From Pectobacterium aroidearum (GTDB taxonomy: Bacteria > Pseudomonadota > Gammaproteobacteria > Enterobacterales > Enterobacteriaceae), in NCBI RefSeq assembly GCF_041228105.1, contig NZ_CP166097.1, forward strand, positions 1,054,001-1,118,000: 64,000 nt of DNA, in the 5' to 3' direction. The notes below the pieces were generated by a model. That model was not told the DNA's origin, searched no databases, and saw only the letters and a program-made list of their open reading frames with translations. This document shows, piece after piece, positions 24,995-34,405 of the stretch (position 1 is the first letter of the stretch; the number at the start of each line of letters is the position of its first letter). Both the position numbers and the translations under genes were made by a program.

Positions 24995-25314
24995 TGTTCA
25001 GATAATTGCCATAGCGCATAGCCGGTGGTTGCACCGGCTACATCCCAAACGAGATCCTGCCAGCTCCATCCTGTTCCGCCTTCCCGACTGTCATAAAGCT
25101 CTTTTGCCATACCGAGGCTAATTGACAACATAATACCGAACCCTCCGCTACGATCTGAACTCCAGCGTTGATGAGTGCCATATTCATACCCGGCGGCGCT
25201 GATGGCGGCTGAGGCGAGAAAATGTTGGGCTTTATCCTGACCTGTCCAGCGATCTTGCGCAATGTGGCTACATCCAGAGCAGCACATTATTGCAGCAACG
25301 CACAGTAAGCGCAT
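24991..25314 (-). CDS. yfiM: YfiM family lipoprotein
   Basis: Small lipoprotein of unknown function. The ATG at 25314 follows a strong RBS (AGGGAGAGG) and gives 107 aa with lipobox CSGC. The longer frame to 25365 lacks an RBS and runs into a terminator. The conserved part, [20 protein letters not shown] and [17 protein letters not shown], belongs to the DUF2279-like membrane-associated family. Its place between kgtP and pssA matches E. coli. Confidence 0.85.
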   Translation of the reverse strand: MRLLCVAAIMCCSGCSHIAQDRWTGQDKAQHFLASAAISAAGYEYGTHQRWSSDRSGGFGIMLSISLGMAKELYDSREGGTGWSWQDLVWDVAGATTGYALWQLSEH

Positions 25315-25336
25315 GGAACCTCTCCCTATAGATAAT

Positions 25337-25363
25337 AAAAAACCCCGGAAGCCGAGGTTTTTC
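25337..25363 (-). terminator. pssA terminator
   Basis: On the minus strand AAAAACCTCGG-CTT-CCGGGGTTTTTT forms an 8-bp GC-rich stem with a T-run. It lies between pssA and yfiM. Confidence 0.85.
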
Positions 25364-25380
25364 AAAGTATAGCGTGAGTC

Positions 25381-26736
25381 TTAGAGAATGCGACTGATGA
25401 GCCGATCGATACGAATACGGCGCAGACGTCGTATTAGCTTACGGACTTTCACCGGATATTGCGCGATGCTCTCCAGTTCCATATAGCTTTTTACGATGTG
25501 AGTGTGTGTCCTGATTTTATCCAGCTCGTCCAGACGTTGCTGTAATAGAACCTGTTGAGGATCGTGAATCAGAATGGCATTTTCCAGATCCAGACGCCAC
25601 GCTCGGGGGTTAAGGTTGTTCCCCGTCAGCAGTTGCCATTTGTCATCGATCCACATGCCTTTCAGGTGGAAGCTGTTGTCGCCGTCTTTCCACAGCCTAA
25701 CAACAAGCTGCTGATTCTCAATGTAGCGCTCCAGACGACTCAGGAAGCGGCGCAGGTTGATCTCATAGAGATACGGTAACGCCCCGATGATCTTAAAAGG
25801 TTGATCTTCTGGAATATAGAAATCGTTAGCGGTCTTATCGCCAATAATAATTTCTACTTTCTTGCCGTCCCGCAATAGTCGGATGATATTTCTGACCAGC
25901 AGCGCTGGCAGGTTGAAATACGGGGTACAGATGACCAGATGCTCATCAGCGCAATACATCAGATGATGTATGGTCTTATTCAGCGGGCTTTGTTTTCCTA
26001 GCCCGACCAGCGGCGTGACGGTTAATTCGTTCGCATCCGCGCTGTGTTCCGGAGCCTGATAGCTAGCGGTGCGCAACGTTTGACGGAACTGTTTGATATC
26101 ATTTTTGATTTCCAGGCTCTTCGGGCGATCGGTATGATCTAACCGCTGCACTGCCGGGGCTGACAGCATTGTCTGGATATATTGCACCATCGTATCAGCC
26201 AACACCGGATTATGAATCAACTGATAGCGGTCATAGCGGTACTTCTGATGCTGATGCAGATAAACATCATTCAGGCTGGCCCCGCTGTAGATGACCGTGT
26301 CATCGACAATAAACCCTTTCAGATGCAGCACACCCAACGCTTCACGTGTGTTGACAGGAATGCCGTAGATAGGAAAATGCGTGTCTGGATGTTTCTTCGC
26401 CATATCGCAATACCAATCGGCATTGGTATTTTCTGCCGCTGCGCCGATCCTGCCACGCTGAGCACGATGCCAGTCTACCAGAACGCGGACATCCAGTTCT
26501 GGGCACTGCCGTTTGGCTTCATAAATTGCGGATAGAATCCCCATGCCACCGTCATCGCGCTCAAGATACAACGCCACGATATAGATGCGTTTTTTAGCGC
26601 TCAAAATAGCGTTAATCAGCGTCGTGCGGAAAAGCTCAGGCGAATGCAACGTCTGAACATCATCTGCGGTCTGAGGGATTCTGGGCAGTTGTGCAAGGTG
26701 CTGTTGGTATTTGTTGCGTTTAAAATTTGACAGCAT
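25381..26736 (-). CDS. pssA: CDP-diacylglycerol-serine O-phosphatidyltransferase
   Basis: Makes phosphatidylserine, the precursor of phosphatidylethanolamine. Phospholipase-D superfamily enzyme with two HKD motifs, HLKGFIVDD (about residue 133) and HLKGMWIDD (about residue 352). A basic C-terminus (RKLIRRLRRIRIDRLISRIL) aids membrane and ribosome association. The ATG at 26736 gives 451 aa, the E. coli length; a GTG one codon upstream is possible. Confidence 0.96.
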   Translation of the reverse strand: MLSNFKRNKYQQHLAQLPRIPQTADDVQTLHSPELFRTTLINAILSAKKRIYIVALYLERDDGGMGILSAIYEAKRQCPELDVRVLVDWHRAQRGRIGAAAENTNADWYCDMAKKHPDTHFPIYGIPVNTREALGVLHLKGFIVDDTVIYSGASLNDVYLHQHQKYRYDRYQLIHNPVLADTMVQYIQTMLSAPAVQRLDHTDRPKSLEIKNDIKQFRQTLRTASYQAPEHSADANELTVTPLVGLGKQSPLNKTIHHLMYCADEHLVICTPYFNLPALLVRNIIRLLRDGKKVEIIIGDKTANDFYIPEDQPFKIIGALPYLYEINLRRFLSRLERYIENQQLVVRLWKDGDNSFHLKGMWIDDKWQLLTGNNLNPRAWRLDLENAILIHDPQQVLLQQRLDELDKIRTHTHIVKSYMELESIAQYPVKVRKLIRRLRRIRIDRLISRIL

Positions 26737-26763
26737 CACAGTGCGTTTCTTCTCTCATCAGTT

Positions 26764-26798
26764 TATACCCACCATACTTCGAGCTGCACTAGGGTATA
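26764..26798. repeat. Short derivative of the palindromic repeat
   Basis: TATACCC and GGGTATA enclose CATACTTCGAGCTGCA, which is the end of the repeat family seen at 8888-9012. It looks like an internally deleted copy, placed in the pssA-patZ gap. Confidence 0.6.
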
Positions 26799-26925
26799 TG
26801 ACCTTCTGGTCATTATCAAAAGTTAAGGAGTAGCCGAATGGGCGATAATACCATTACTTTTCGGCTGTTGTGATCCTGTTTTGCTATAACAATTCCCGTT
26901 GCAAGAGCCATGTCACGTCGTGCGA

Positions 26926-29574
26926 TCAGCCTTTCAGCGGCAATTCCAGCGTCACAATACCCTCTTCTAATTGTACGTCGATGTGAAAACCGAGCTTTTT
27001 GGATAGCTGGATCATACCTTGATTATGCGGCATGGTAATGCCGGTCAAGCGGAAGAGACCGTGCGCCCGGGCGTAATCAATCAGCTTTTCCAACAGCCGT
27101 CTGCCAAGACCCAGCCCTTTTAGATCGGAGCGCACCAGCACGGCAAATTCCGCATCCGTATTATCCGGATCGGAAATCGCGCGCGTCACGCCAATAATCT
27201 CTGTCTCTTCACCGACTTGGCGTACGGCCACGAATGCCATCTCACGATCGTAGTCAATTTGCGTCATATTGGCTAAGTCTTCGTGAGTAAATTCATTAAT
27301 TTCGCTGAAATAACGATAATACAGGTCTTCTTTCGTCACTCTTGCGATGAACGAACTGAGCAGCGGTTCGTCTTCCGGCAAGATCGGCCGGAACAGGCAA
27401 TGCTCACCATTTTTGAGGATGGCGGTTTCTTCTAGCTCATGGGGATAGGGGCGTATTGCCAGCCTTGACTGGGGATCGCCACTGAATGGCGTCAGATGCA
27501 GCGTAACATCCAGCAGCGTAAATGCATCCCCAGACGCCAGCAGGGGATGAATGTCTAGTCGGGAAATTTCAGGGCAGTCGAGAATCAGGTTGGAAACCTG
27601 AACCAGCAAGCGACTGAGCGCGGGAATATCCAGCGGACGCAGGGCGCTGTATTCGCGAATCTTGCCGCCTTTTACCGCTTGCAACACCAGATAGCGCGCC
27701 AGCGTCATATTCAGCGGCGGCAGTGCGACGGCGGCCTGCTTTTCTCGCCACTCAACGCCACCTTCTCCTAGCATAATCAGCGGGCCGAAAACGGGATCCT
27801 GCTCGACGGCAATTCTGAGTTCCTGCGCACCGGCGCGATTTGCCATGCTCTGTACCAGCAGGCCGTAAATGCGTGCCTGCGGGTAGGTGCGTTTTACCCG
27901 GTCGAGAATGGCGTCTGCCGCTTGCTGGACCTCTCTGGCGGTTCGCAGGTATAGCATGACACCCTGAACTTCCGACTTATGCGGAATATCTGGCGATCTC
28001 AGTTTAATCGCGACCGGATAGCCAATCTGCTCGGCAATGTGGACGGCTTCTGCACTGTCGCCAGCAATCCAGGTGGGTAAGGTATTCAAACCATAGGCTT
28101 GCAGGATGGGCTGAACTTCATGCGTATCGAGCTGAGTGACGCCATCCGACAGAGCTTGATGAATCAGAGCATGCGCCTGACTCGCGTTAATGCCTAAATC
28201 CTGTGGCAGCGCTGGGGTTTCCTTTAGCTGTTTCTGATTACGCCGATATTCGACGATATGCATAAATGCCGTTACCGCACCTTCCGGCGTGCGATAGGTC
28301 GGAATGCCGGCGTCATTAAACAAGCGTCGTGCTTCCTGTGAGGAGAATTCGCCACACCAGTTGGTCAGTAATGTAATTCTTTTCCCACGCGGATGCTGTT
28401 GGAAGAGCGTAATCAACTGTGCTGCGCAATCGGTGCTGGGCGCGGCGGCGCTGGGCGCGTGAATGATCAAGAGTGCATCGACGTCGTCACCGTCCAGTAA
28501 GACAGAAACCGCGGCCAGATAGCGAGCGGCCGTCGCATCATCCTGCAGATCGAGCGGATTGCCGATAGTGACGGCCTGCGGTAAGGCGTCCTGTAGCGCT
28601 TGTCGGGTCGCATCACTAAGCTGTGCGAGCTTGCCCTGTCTGCTAAGAAGCTGATCCAGCGCCTGTGCGGCTGGCGACGCACCGTTGCTCACCAGCATCA
28701 AGCGTTCACCGCGCAGTGGTCGCAGGTGGCTTAAGGTTTCCACCGCGGAAAAAAGCTCATGGGTATCCCGTACCCGCAGCAAGCCTGCACGTTGAATGGC
28801 CGCGTCATAGGCGGCATCCAGACCGTGGCGCTGGTCGTTGAGCAGTTGTTGTGCTTGCTGGCTGCGCCCGCTTTTTATCACCAGTATGGGTTTATTTCGT
28901 GAGGCACTACGGGAAGCGGAAAGGAAACGGCGTGCATCGCTGATGTGTTCCAGATGCAGCAGAATTGCACTGGTTTTGCCATCGCGGGCCAGAAAATCTA
29001 ACAGGTCATCGACATCAATATCCAGGCTGTCGCCCAAGGCGATAAAATAGGAAAAGCCAATACCGCGCTGTTGCGCCCAGTCCAGTATCGTGTTGGACAC
29101 GGCGGCTGACTGCGAGATAAACGCCAGTTTGCCTTTCATAATCGGGACCGGGGAGAAACTGGCATTCAGGCCTTGCCAGGGGGCGAGTAGCCCGAGGCTG
29201 TTGGGGCCAAGCAGGCGCATGTGGTAGCGCACGGCGCAGGCCTTTAATTCGCTGAATTGGGTCGGTGGCGCAGAGAGAATGATGACAGTTTTGCAGCCTT
29301 TTTGCCCCAGTTCCTCTAACAACGTCAGATTACGGCTGGCGTTGGTACAAATCACGGCAAGGTCGGGTGTCATCGGCAGGCTGGCGACCGTCGGATAGGC
29401 TAGCACGCCGCAAACGGCACGATATTTCGGCGTAACAGGCAGGACTGGACCGCTGAAATGGCCGTCCAGCAGATTTTTCATCATCAGGAAACCGGCTCGT
29501 CCCGGTTTTTCTGACGCGCCGAGAACGGCGATAGACTTAGGGCGTAACAGTGCTTCCAATCCGCGCTGGCTCAT
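26926..29574 (-). CDS. patZ: Protein lysine acetyltransferase Pat (acyl-CoA synthetase-like with GNAT)
   Basis: Acetylates lysines of metabolic enzymes such as acetyl-CoA synthetase. 882 aa. The N-terminal two thirds resemble NDP-forming acyl-CoA synthetase: CoA-binding domain (about 1-130, KSIAVLGASEKPGRAG), CoA-ligase domain, ATP-grasp (about 480-690). The C-terminal GNAT domain (about 720-880) has the acetyl-CoA loop RSDLKGLGLGRRLLE. Lies between tapT and pssA as in E. coli (yfiQ). Confidence 0.93.
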   Translation of the reverse strand: MSQRGLEALLRPKSIAVLGASEKPGRAGFLMMKNLLDGHFSGPVLPVTPKYRAVCGVLAYPTVASLPMTPDLAVICTNASRNLTLLEELGQKGCKTVIILSAPPTQFSELKACAVRYHMRLLGPNSLGLLAPWQGLNASFSPVPIMKGKLAFISQSAAVSNTILDWAQQRGIGFSYFIALGDSLDIDVDDLLDFLARDGKTSAILLHLEHISDARRFLSASRSASRNKPILVIKSGRSQQAQQLLNDQRHGLDAAYDAAIQRAGLLRVRDTHELFSAVETLSHLRPLRGERLMLVSNGASPAAQALDQLLSRQGKLAQLSDATRQALQDALPQAVTIGNPLDLQDDATAARYLAAVSVLLDGDDVDALLIIHAPSAAAPSTDCAAQLITLFQQHPRGKRITLLTNWCGEFSSQEARRLFNDAGIPTYRTPEGAVTAFMHIVEYRRNQKQLKETPALPQDLGINASQAHALIHQALSDGVTQLDTHEVQPILQAYGLNTLPTWIAGDSAEAVHIAEQIGYPVAIKLRSPDIPHKSEVQGVMLYLRTAREVQQAADAILDRVKRTYPQARIYGLLVQSMANRAGAQELRIAVEQDPVFGPLIMLGEGGVEWREKQAAVALPPLNMTLARYLVLQAVKGGKIREYSALRPLDIPALSRLLVQVSNLILDCPEISRLDIHPLLASGDAFTLLDVTLHLTPFSGDPQSRLAIRPYPHELEETAILKNGEHCLFRPILPEDEPLLSSFIARVTKEDLYYRYFSEINEFTHEDLANMTQIDYDREMAFVAVRQVGEETEIIGVTRAISDPDNTDAEFAVLVRSDLKGLGLGRRLLEKLIDYARAHGLFRLTGITMPHNQGMIQLSKKLGFHIDVQLEEGIVTLELPLKG

Positions 29575-29607
29575 GCGTCACTCCTTACACATCAATCCTC
29601 TTTGATA

Positions 29608-30321
29608 CTAAACGCTTTCCACCGGTTGTGCTGTGACGATGGGTAAACTTTCCCGCACGCTGTGGTGTGATTTCCCTGCCAGATAGTGTCGTCGAAAACG
29701 GTCGAAATGCTGCGATAGCGCGTCAGCCGCGACCGTATCGCCTGCCTGAGCGAGTAGGGCAATGGCAATCTCGGCGGTGCAGTGTTGTCCAGCGCTACTG
29801 GCTTCACGCAACTGATAGCGGGAAAGTGCCTCTACATTCAGCGACAGGATCGGCAGATTGTCCAGATAGGGGCTTTTGCGGAACATCTTACGTGCTTCCG
29901 GCCAGGTGCCATCAAGCAAGACAAACAGGGCGGGCTTTTCCGTTACGGGGAACTGCTGAAATACCTGACGTCCTTCTTCTGCCGCATCGGCAAGGAAAAC
30001 CAGATAAGGCTGAACATCAGGATCTTGCAGAGCCGCAAGCAACTGAGGGTCGGGCTCTGTGCGTGACCAAAGAAACGCCTGAGTCTCAGGAAGAATATCG
30101 GCAATGAGACGCCCGGTATTGCTCGGCTTTAGCGGTTCGGTATCAAACATCACCAGACAGAAGCGGCTGCGGGATTGCTGCGCCTGAATGGTGTGGCACA
30201 GACAGTTGGTCGCGGGCAATAAACACTGCTGGCAGCGTATTACGCGACAGCCACGGGCGCGGAACGGCTTGGTTGACTGTTCAAGGCGCTGTTGACGCAG
30301 GCGGAGTACGGCATTGTCCAT
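29608..30321 (-). CDS. tapT: tRNA-uridine aminocarboxypropyltransferase (DTW domain)
   Basis: Forms acp3U47 in tRNA from SAM. DTW-domain protein (YfiP) with a zinc-binding CQQCLLPATNCLC, the motif SNTGRLIADILPE and the DTW-type LLDGTWPEARKMF. The start is uncertain: 30321 (MDNAVLRLRQQ) aligns with E. coli, while upstream in-frame ATGs at 30339 and 30357 have no better RBS. Homologous and in the same place as E. coli yfiP, next to patZ. Confidence 0.88.
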   Translation of the reverse strand: MDNAVLRLRQQRLEQSTKPFRARGCRVIRCQQCLLPATNCLCHTIQAQQSRSRFCLVMFDTEPLKPSNTGRLIADILPETQAFLWSRTEPDPQLLAALQDPDVQPYLVFLADAAEEGRQVFQQFPVTEKPALFVLLDGTWPEARKMFRKSPYLDNLPILSLNVEALSRYQLREASSAGQHCTAEIAIALLAQAGDTVAADALSQHFDRFRRHYLAGKSHHSVRESLPIVTAQPVESV

Positions 30322-30388
30322 GAGGGGACGGTTGACCATTAAAGGATGGTTGATCATGAAATAGGTGACGCCATGAGATTTTGCAACG

Positions 30389-30422
30389 AACCTGCTTCGT
30401 TGTAATGATAGGGAAGCAGGTT
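30389..30422. repeat. Hairpin between trxC and tapT
   Basis: AACCTGCTTC and GAAGCAGGTT form a 10-bp perfect stem around a 14-base loop. It has no T-run, so it is more likely a processing or regulatory stem than a strong terminator. Confidence 0.5.
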
Positions 30423-30504
30423 CCGAAAGGCGACATTCTAATCGACAGGCGGATTGACCAAAAGGGGAGGAGGCAATAATGCCTCGCGATCTTATCCCAA
30501 TTCT

Positions 30505-30924
30505 CTACAGCGATTCGTCCAGCCACTCCTCAAACTGTGCTTTTGGCAACGCGCCATTGAGGATATCGACCATCTGGCCCTGTTTGAAGATCATGAGGGT
30601 TGGGATGCTGCGGATGCGGAAACGTGCGCTGAGTGCCGGTTCGGCTTCGGTGTTGACCTTAATAAAGCGGATTTTCCCATTACGCTCCTGCGCGACGTTT
30701 TCAAACACGGGGGCGAAGTTGACACAAGGGCCGCACCAGGGCGCCCAGAAATCGACCACGACCGGAAGATCGTCCTGCAACAGTTTATCGAGCGTCGCTT
30801 CTGTGGCATTGATGACGTCACCGCTGAATAAGGTTTCTCCGCAGCGACCACATTTTGCATGGTCATCAATACGCGCTTCTGGCAGGCGATTGGTTGTTTG
30901 GCAAGATCCACATACCGTATTCAT
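30505..30924 (-). CDS. trxC: Thioredoxin 2
   Basis: Cytoplasmic zinc-containing thioredoxin induced by oxidative stress. 139 aa; two CxxC pairs in the N-terminal zinc domain (CGSC, CGRC, residues 5-30), then a thioredoxin fold with the active site WAPWCGPC (about residue 70). Divergent from yfiF. In E. coli trxC is OxyR-regulated; no OxyR site was identified here. Confidence 0.96.
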   Translation of the reverse strand: MNTVCGSCQTTNRLPEARIDDHAKCGRCGETLFSGDVINATEATLDKLLQDDLPVVVDFWAPWCGPCVNFAPVFENVAQERNGKIRFIKVNTEAEPALSARFRIRSIPTLMIFKQGQMVDILNGALPKAQFEEWLDESL

Positions 30925-31173
30925 AACAGGGCCTCAGATAAAAGGGCTAAAATAGAGATGTCGCTGATAAAATGCGCGTAACGCGGCATTAGAAAGTCAA
31001 CGGCATGTTGCTTAAGCGTGAATAAATTATGGTGGGGAGACATTATGGCAACAACGTGGTTTGCCCAATAGCTACAATAGCTTCTGACTGTTAGCGCTCT
31101 TTTACCACAAGCGTGTGGCTAAGCGGGTGTACATAAGGTAATCTTCGCGCCCAGCGCGTAGGTGGAGAAAACA

Positions 31174-32322
31174 ATGAGCGATTCATTCAATAGTAAAAGC
31201 GGCAAAGTCCGTGTGATGTACGTCCGCAGTGATGATGAGGGCGAGAAAGAGAATAAAAACAAGCGCCCTGCTGACAAAGATCGCCGTGGCGATCGACGTG
31301 ATGGCGGTGGTTCACGGGATCAGCGTGAAAAGCCGAAGCATCCGCGCGACGTTAACCCGCGTTATGCCCGGGAAAATCCGTCCCGCGACGGCGATAGCAA
31401 TAAAACGCCGTGGGGCAATAAAGATCGTAACGAACGCAGCGGCGATCGTCCTCGCCGCCCGCGCGGTGAAGAGACGGGCGGTTATGAATCTCCGTGGAAA
31501 ACCGTGTCTCGTGCGCCGGGCGACAGTGAAACGCCGGATCACGGCGGAATTACAGGCAAAAGCCAGATCGATCCTGAGCAACTGCGCCGCCAGCGTCAGG
31601 AAGAAACACGTGTTTACGGTGAAAATGCCTGTCAGGCGCTGTTTAAAAATCGCTCTGAGGTGATTGTTCGTGCCTGGTTCCTGCAGGAAGTGACGCCGCG
31701 TTTCCGCGATGCACTGCGTTGGATGGCAGCAAACCGCAAGGCTTACCACGTTGTGGAAGAGGAAGAGCTGATCAAGGCTTCCGGTACTGAACACCACGGT
31801 GGCGTCTGCTTCCTGATTAAGAAGCGTCAGGGACTGGATGTGCGTGAGTACCTGAAAACGGCTGACGAGCACGACTGTGTGCTGGCGCTGGAAGATGTGG
31901 GTAACCCGCACAACCTCGGCGGCATTATGCGCAGCTGCGCGCATTTCGGCGTGAAAGGTATTCTGGTGCAGGATGCGGCGCTGCTGGAATCTGGCGCGGC
32001 CGTGCGTACGGCGGAAGGCGGTGCGGAACACGTTAAAGCGATTAACGCTGACGATTTCCTGTCTGTGCTGGCGGAATTCCGCCGTGCTGGCTACACCATC
32101 GTGACCACGTCCAGCCATAAAGGCACTGCCTTATCGCAAGCTACGCTTCCGGCGAAAACCGTGATTGTGTTGGGTCAGGAAGGGGATGGCCTGTCAGATA
32201 GCGCCTGGCAACAGGGTGATGTAAAAGTCTCTATCGGCGGTACTGGTAAGGTTGAAAGTCTGAATATTTCGGTCGCAACGGGCATTTTGCTGTCCGAGTG
32301 GTGGCGACAGAACCAGGCCTGA
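31174..32322 (+). CDS. yfiF: Putative SpoU-family RNA methyltransferase YfiF
   Basis: TrmH/SpoU-class 2'-O-ribose methyltransferase homologue, target unknown. The ATG at 31174 follows GGTGGAG and gives 382 aa (E. coli 345). The first 130 residues are highly charged and Gly/Arg/Asp-rich, probably disordered and RNA-binding. Then comes a substrate-binding domain and the trefoil-knot domain with motifs [26 protein letters not shown] and [12 protein letters not shown]. Knot residues are complete, so activity is likely. Confidence 0.9.
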   Translation: MSDSFNSKSGKVRVMYVRSDDEGEKENKNKRPADKDRRGDRRDGGGSRDQREKPKHPRDVNPRYARENPSRDGDSNKTPWGNKDRNERSGDRPRRPRGEETGGYESPWKTVSRAPGDSETPDHGGITGKSQIDPEQLRRQRQEETRVYGENACQALFKNRSEVIVRAWFLQEVTPRFRDALRWMAANRKAYHVVEEEELIKASGTEHHGGVCFLIKKRQGLDVREYLKTADEHDCVLALEDVGNPHNLGGIMRSCAHFGVKGILVQDAALLESGAAVRTAEGGAEHVKAINADDFLSVLAEFRRAGYTIVTTSSHKGTALSQATLPAKTVIVLGQEGDGLSDSAWQQGDVKVSIGGTGKVESLNISVATGILLSEWWRQNQA

Positions 32323-32389
32323 TAGCGCGCGTCGATTCTCAGGGGGAATGCCCCCTGAGAAGGCATAACCACGGATGAGAGAACGATTG

Positions 32390-32830
32390 ATGAAGCAGAA
32401 AGTTATCGCGGTATCGTTGCTGTTGGGCGCACTACTGGCAAGCGGTTGCAGTTCGCTACCGCGCTCATCCACTGCTGTTGCCGCTGCACCGGCTGCTGAG
32501 GCGTGTCAGATTGGCGACAAGCAGGTACAGACCACGCTTTATTTTGGTTTGAATCGTCCTGCTGGCCCGGTGATTTCCGAGGCTGAGTGGAAAGCGTTTC
32601 TGGACGGCGAGGTAACGCCACGCTTTAAAGAAGGGCTCACGGTGTTCGATGCCAAAGGACAATGGTTGGGGAACGATGGTGTGGTTGCCCGGGAGAACAG
32701 TAAGGCGCTGATGTTGATTCATGGCGCTGATAAAGAGCGCGATATTGAAGCGCTTCGCACCACCTACAAATCACGTTTCGCGCAGGAATCCGTCATGCGG
32801 ATTGATGCGCCCGTCTGCGTCGCATTCTGA
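32390..32830 (+). CDS. DUF3574 lipoprotein
   Basis: Hypothetical lipoprotein, 146 aa from the ATG at 32390 (an upstream ATG at 32375 only lengthens the signal peptide). Lipobox ASGC is followed by an Ala-rich linker and a single domain containing TTLYFGLNRPAGPVISEAEW and TPRFKEGLTVFDAKGQW, diagnostic of DUF3574. Function unknown. Separate transcript, 67 bases after yfiF. Confidence 0.8.
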   Translation: MKQKVIAVSLLLGALLASGCSSLPRSSTAVAAAPAAEACQIGDKQVQTTLYFGLNRPAGPVISEAEWKAFLDGEVTPRFKEGLTVFDAKGQWLGNDGVVARENSKALMLIHGADKERDIEALRTTYKSRFAQESVMRIDAPVCVAF

Positions 32831-32911
32831 TCCTTCATCAGCCCCTTTTCAGGGGCCGATGATATTGTCAAAAATCATCGCGATGAGATCGAGATACTCG
32901 GGGCTACCACG

Positions 32912-32948
32912 AGGTGAGGCATCCCTGCGGGAACCTCATCCCCGTGTT
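32912..32948. repeat. Hairpin, possible small repeat element
   Basis: TGAGGCATCCC and GGGAACCTCA fold around TGC, flanked by CACGAGG on the left and CCCCGTG on the right that extend the stem. It lies between the convergent DUF3574 gene and nupC. The multi-part stem looks like an intergenic repeat rather than a simple terminator. Confidence 0.5.
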
Positions 32949-33012
32949 TCCCCTCATATGTGACTCTGTCATTAGTATGATGGTTTTTAACCTATCTATT
33001 TATGATAAAGGA

Positions 33013-34197
33013 CTATAGCACCAGTCCCGCCACTGCCGCAGACAGCAAACTCACCAGCGTAGAGCCATAAACCAGCTTCAGGCCGAAGCGCGATACCACG
33101 TTGCCCTGTGCTTCATTCAGCCCTTTGATGGCACCCGCGATAATGCCGATTGACGCGAAGTTGGCGAAGGAAATCAAGAACACGGACAAAATGCCCAGCC
33201 CGCGTGGTGACATCTCTGCCGCGATCTTCTTCAGTTCAATCATGGCAACGAATTCATTCGCCACCAGCTTGGTAGCCATGATGCTGCCCGCGTTCAGGAT
33301 ATCGGAAGAGGGGATGCCGATCAGCCAGGCCAGCGGTGAAAAGACATAGCCCATGATCGCCTGGAAGCTAACGCCGAAGACGGTGCTGAACAGCGCATTC
33401 ACGGCGGCAATCAAGGCCACGAAACCGATCAGCATCGCCATAATAATCATCGCCACTTTAAAACCGGCAAGAATGTATTCTCCCAGCATTTCAAAGAAGC
33501 TTTGGTCTTCGTGCAGCTTTTCCAGCTTCAGTTCTGGTTCGTCGTCAGGCTGGTAAGGGTTGATGATCGACAGAACGATAAAGGTGCTGAACATATTCAG
33601 AATCAGCGCTGCAACAACGTATTTGGCGTCCAGCATGGTCATGTAGGCGCTGATGATCGACATAGAAACGGTCGACATTGCCGTCGCGGCCATCGTGTAC
33701 ATCCGCCGTGGCGACATGTCGGCGATGATGCCTTTATAGACGATAAAATTCTCCGACTGCCCCAGCATCAGCGTACTGACGGCGTTAAACGACTCCAGTT
33801 TCCCCATCCCGTTGACCTTGGACAACAACGTACCAATCCCTTTGATAATCAGCGGTAAAATTCGCCAGTGCTGCAAAATGCCGATCAGCGCGGAAATAAA
33901 GACGATAGGGCAGAGCACATTGAGGAAGATAAAGGAAAGCCCTTGTGCGTTCATGCCGCCAAACACGAAGTCGGTTCCTTGATTGGCGAAAGATAATAGC
34001 TTTTCAAACAATCCGGCAAACGAGCTAATCGCGTTAAGCCCAATGCTGGAATGTAAAAGGAAATAGGCCAGCAAAACCTCAATGACCAGCAACTGAACAA
34101 TAAAGCGCAGCCGAATACGCTTTCTGTCGTGGCTGACGAGTAACGCCAGCAAAAAAATTGCCGCCGTTGCCAAAATGAAATGTAAAACCTGTGACAT
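33013..34197 (-). CDS. nupC: Nucleoside permease NupC (CNT family)
   Basis: Proton-coupled concentrative nucleoside transporter, 394 aa (E. coli 400). Hydrophobic throughout; family motifs [36 protein letters not shown] and [12 protein letters not shown] are clear. Stands alone between a lipoprotein gene and emrB. Fits purine use together with the hpx cluster downstream, though no shared regulation is visible. Confidence 0.95.
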   Translation of the reverse strand: MSQVLHFILATAAIFLLALLVSHDRKRIRLRFIVQLLVIEVLLAYFLLHSSIGLNAISSFAGLFEKLLSFANQGTDFVFGGMNAQGLSFIFLNVLCPIVFISALIGILQHWRILPLIIKGIGTLLSKVNGMGKLESFNAVSTLMLGQSENFIVYKGIIADMSPRRMYTMAATAMSTVSMSIISAYMTMLDAKYVVAALILNMFSTFIVLSIINPYQPDDEPELKLEKLHEDQSFFEMLGEYILAGFKVAMIIMAMLIGFVALIAAVNALFSTVFGVSFQAIMGYVFSPLAWLIGIPSSDILNAGSIMATKLVANEFVAMIELKKIAAEMSPRGLGILSVFLISFANFASIGIIAGAIKGLNEAQGNVVSRFGLKLVYGSTLVSLLSAAVAGLVL

Positions 34198-34354
34198 AGC
34201 AGAACCACCATTCCCCGAATAAAAAGAGGCGCATTGTAATCGGAATGTGAAAATATGTTTATCCCGAATCTGTAAATCGTTATTCGCTACAGCGCTATCA
34301 GGAATGGGGTTTGAGGCGTCTGATTAATCAGGGAAGGGGGAGGATGAAAGAAGG

Positions 34355-34387
34355 TTCCCCTTCTGCCTGCTGCTGGCGGAAGGGGAA
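34355..34387 (-). terminator. emrAB terminator hairpin
   Basis: TTCCCCTTCTGCC pairs with GGCGGAAGGGGAA with one mismatch around a short loop, directly after the emrB stop. Confidence 0.75.
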
Positions 34388-34405
34388 AGACAGTTTGCGG
34401 ACGCG